Under the pieces are notes generated by a model. That model saw only the letters and a list, made by a program, of their open reading frames with translations, searched no databases and was not told where the DNA came from. Of a stretch of DNA of 64,000 nucleotides, positions 63,684 to 64,000 are shown piece by piece. Where the stretch lies: NCBI GenBank assembly GCA_025267735.1, contig CM046297.1:12460515-12524514 (forward strand), read 5' to 3'. How positions within the stretch are numbered: the stretch's first letter is position 1; every line of letters starts with the position of its first letter. The stretch is from Mactra quadrangularis (Eukaryota; Mollusca; Bivalvia; Venerida; Mactridae). The position numbers and the translations under genes were made by a program.

Positions 63684-63929
63684 TATGTTGTATTTGATAT
63701 TTTGTATTTTATTCTGTTGCTGTATGCTTTAGTCTTACATTTAATCATCCACTTTGCAATTTTTATATTTTTAATTGTTTAGACTAAAAAATTGTCATTT
63801 TTTCTTGGGTTCATATAAGTAAATGCAATATTCTGTCTTTGTTATAATATACCATGTTGTTATGATTCGTGTGTACTGCTAAAGAAACAATTTACAATTG
63901 TCTATGTTTTGTTGTGGAATAAATCTAGG

Positions 63930-64000
63930 GCCTCCGGCAAGACTGTAGTAAGTGCATTGAGTAAAAGGCAGAGTTACAACCCTCTTACAACCTTTAAAAT
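63930..64000. repeat. Foldback element, GCAAGACTGTAGTAAGTGC family, cut by window end
   Basis: CCGGCAAGACTGTAGTAAGT then GCATTGAGTAAAAGGCAGAG; left arm of the family at 46770-46838. Confidence 0.6.

Overview
This is a eukaryotic, AT-rich, intron-rich stretch of animal nuclear DNA. It is probably from a lophotrochozoan, most likely a mollusc: small exons, long introns and dense small interspersed elements. That assignment is inference from protein similarity and repeat style, not from a marker gene. Three genes can be supported.

Positions 1-24139 (+): the C-terminal three quarters of an AE-type SLC4 chloride/bicarbonate exchanger. Fourteen secure exons (8057-24139) plus one probable upstream exon (1232-1309) join with matching splice phases. 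They encode 924 residues up to the stop; the first part of the N-terminal cytoplasmic domain lies before the window. Its introns hold 39-bp minisatellites, a pentanucleotide microsatellite against one acceptor, SINEs, and an extra degenerate copy of one membrane exon (21412-21512).

Positions 24140-39009: about 15 kb without a convincing gene. It holds a 35-bp tandem array, many foldback (MITE-like) elements, SINE pieces, a 27-bp copy of an SLC4 exon end, and one orphan exon-like segment (31338-31412).

Positions 39010-39882 (-): an intronless gene for mitochondrial ribosomal protein uL4m (MRPL4). It stands head to head with the next gene across a CpG-containing interval that may be a shared promoter.

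Positions 41738-61214 (+): the complete FAD-linked mitochondrial glycerol-3-phosphate dehydrogenase (GPD2). It has fifteen common coding exons (682 residues) with two calcium-binding EF-hands. Three candidate last exons (56308, 58459, 61101) all start in the same phase with a [LV]-M dipeptide. The third carries the C-terminus that resembles vertebrate GPD2. One intron contains ten copies of the preceding exon's own 3' end and splice donor.

Positions 61215-64000: 3' flank of GPD2 with a TA-flanked terminal-inverted-repeat element and microsatellites.

The two mitochondrial genes are functionally independent apart from their location; the exchanger is unrelated. The most distinctive features are the repeated involvement of splice sites and exon ends in tandem duplication, the set of alternative GPD2 C-termini, and two SINE classes that share a 3' tail.
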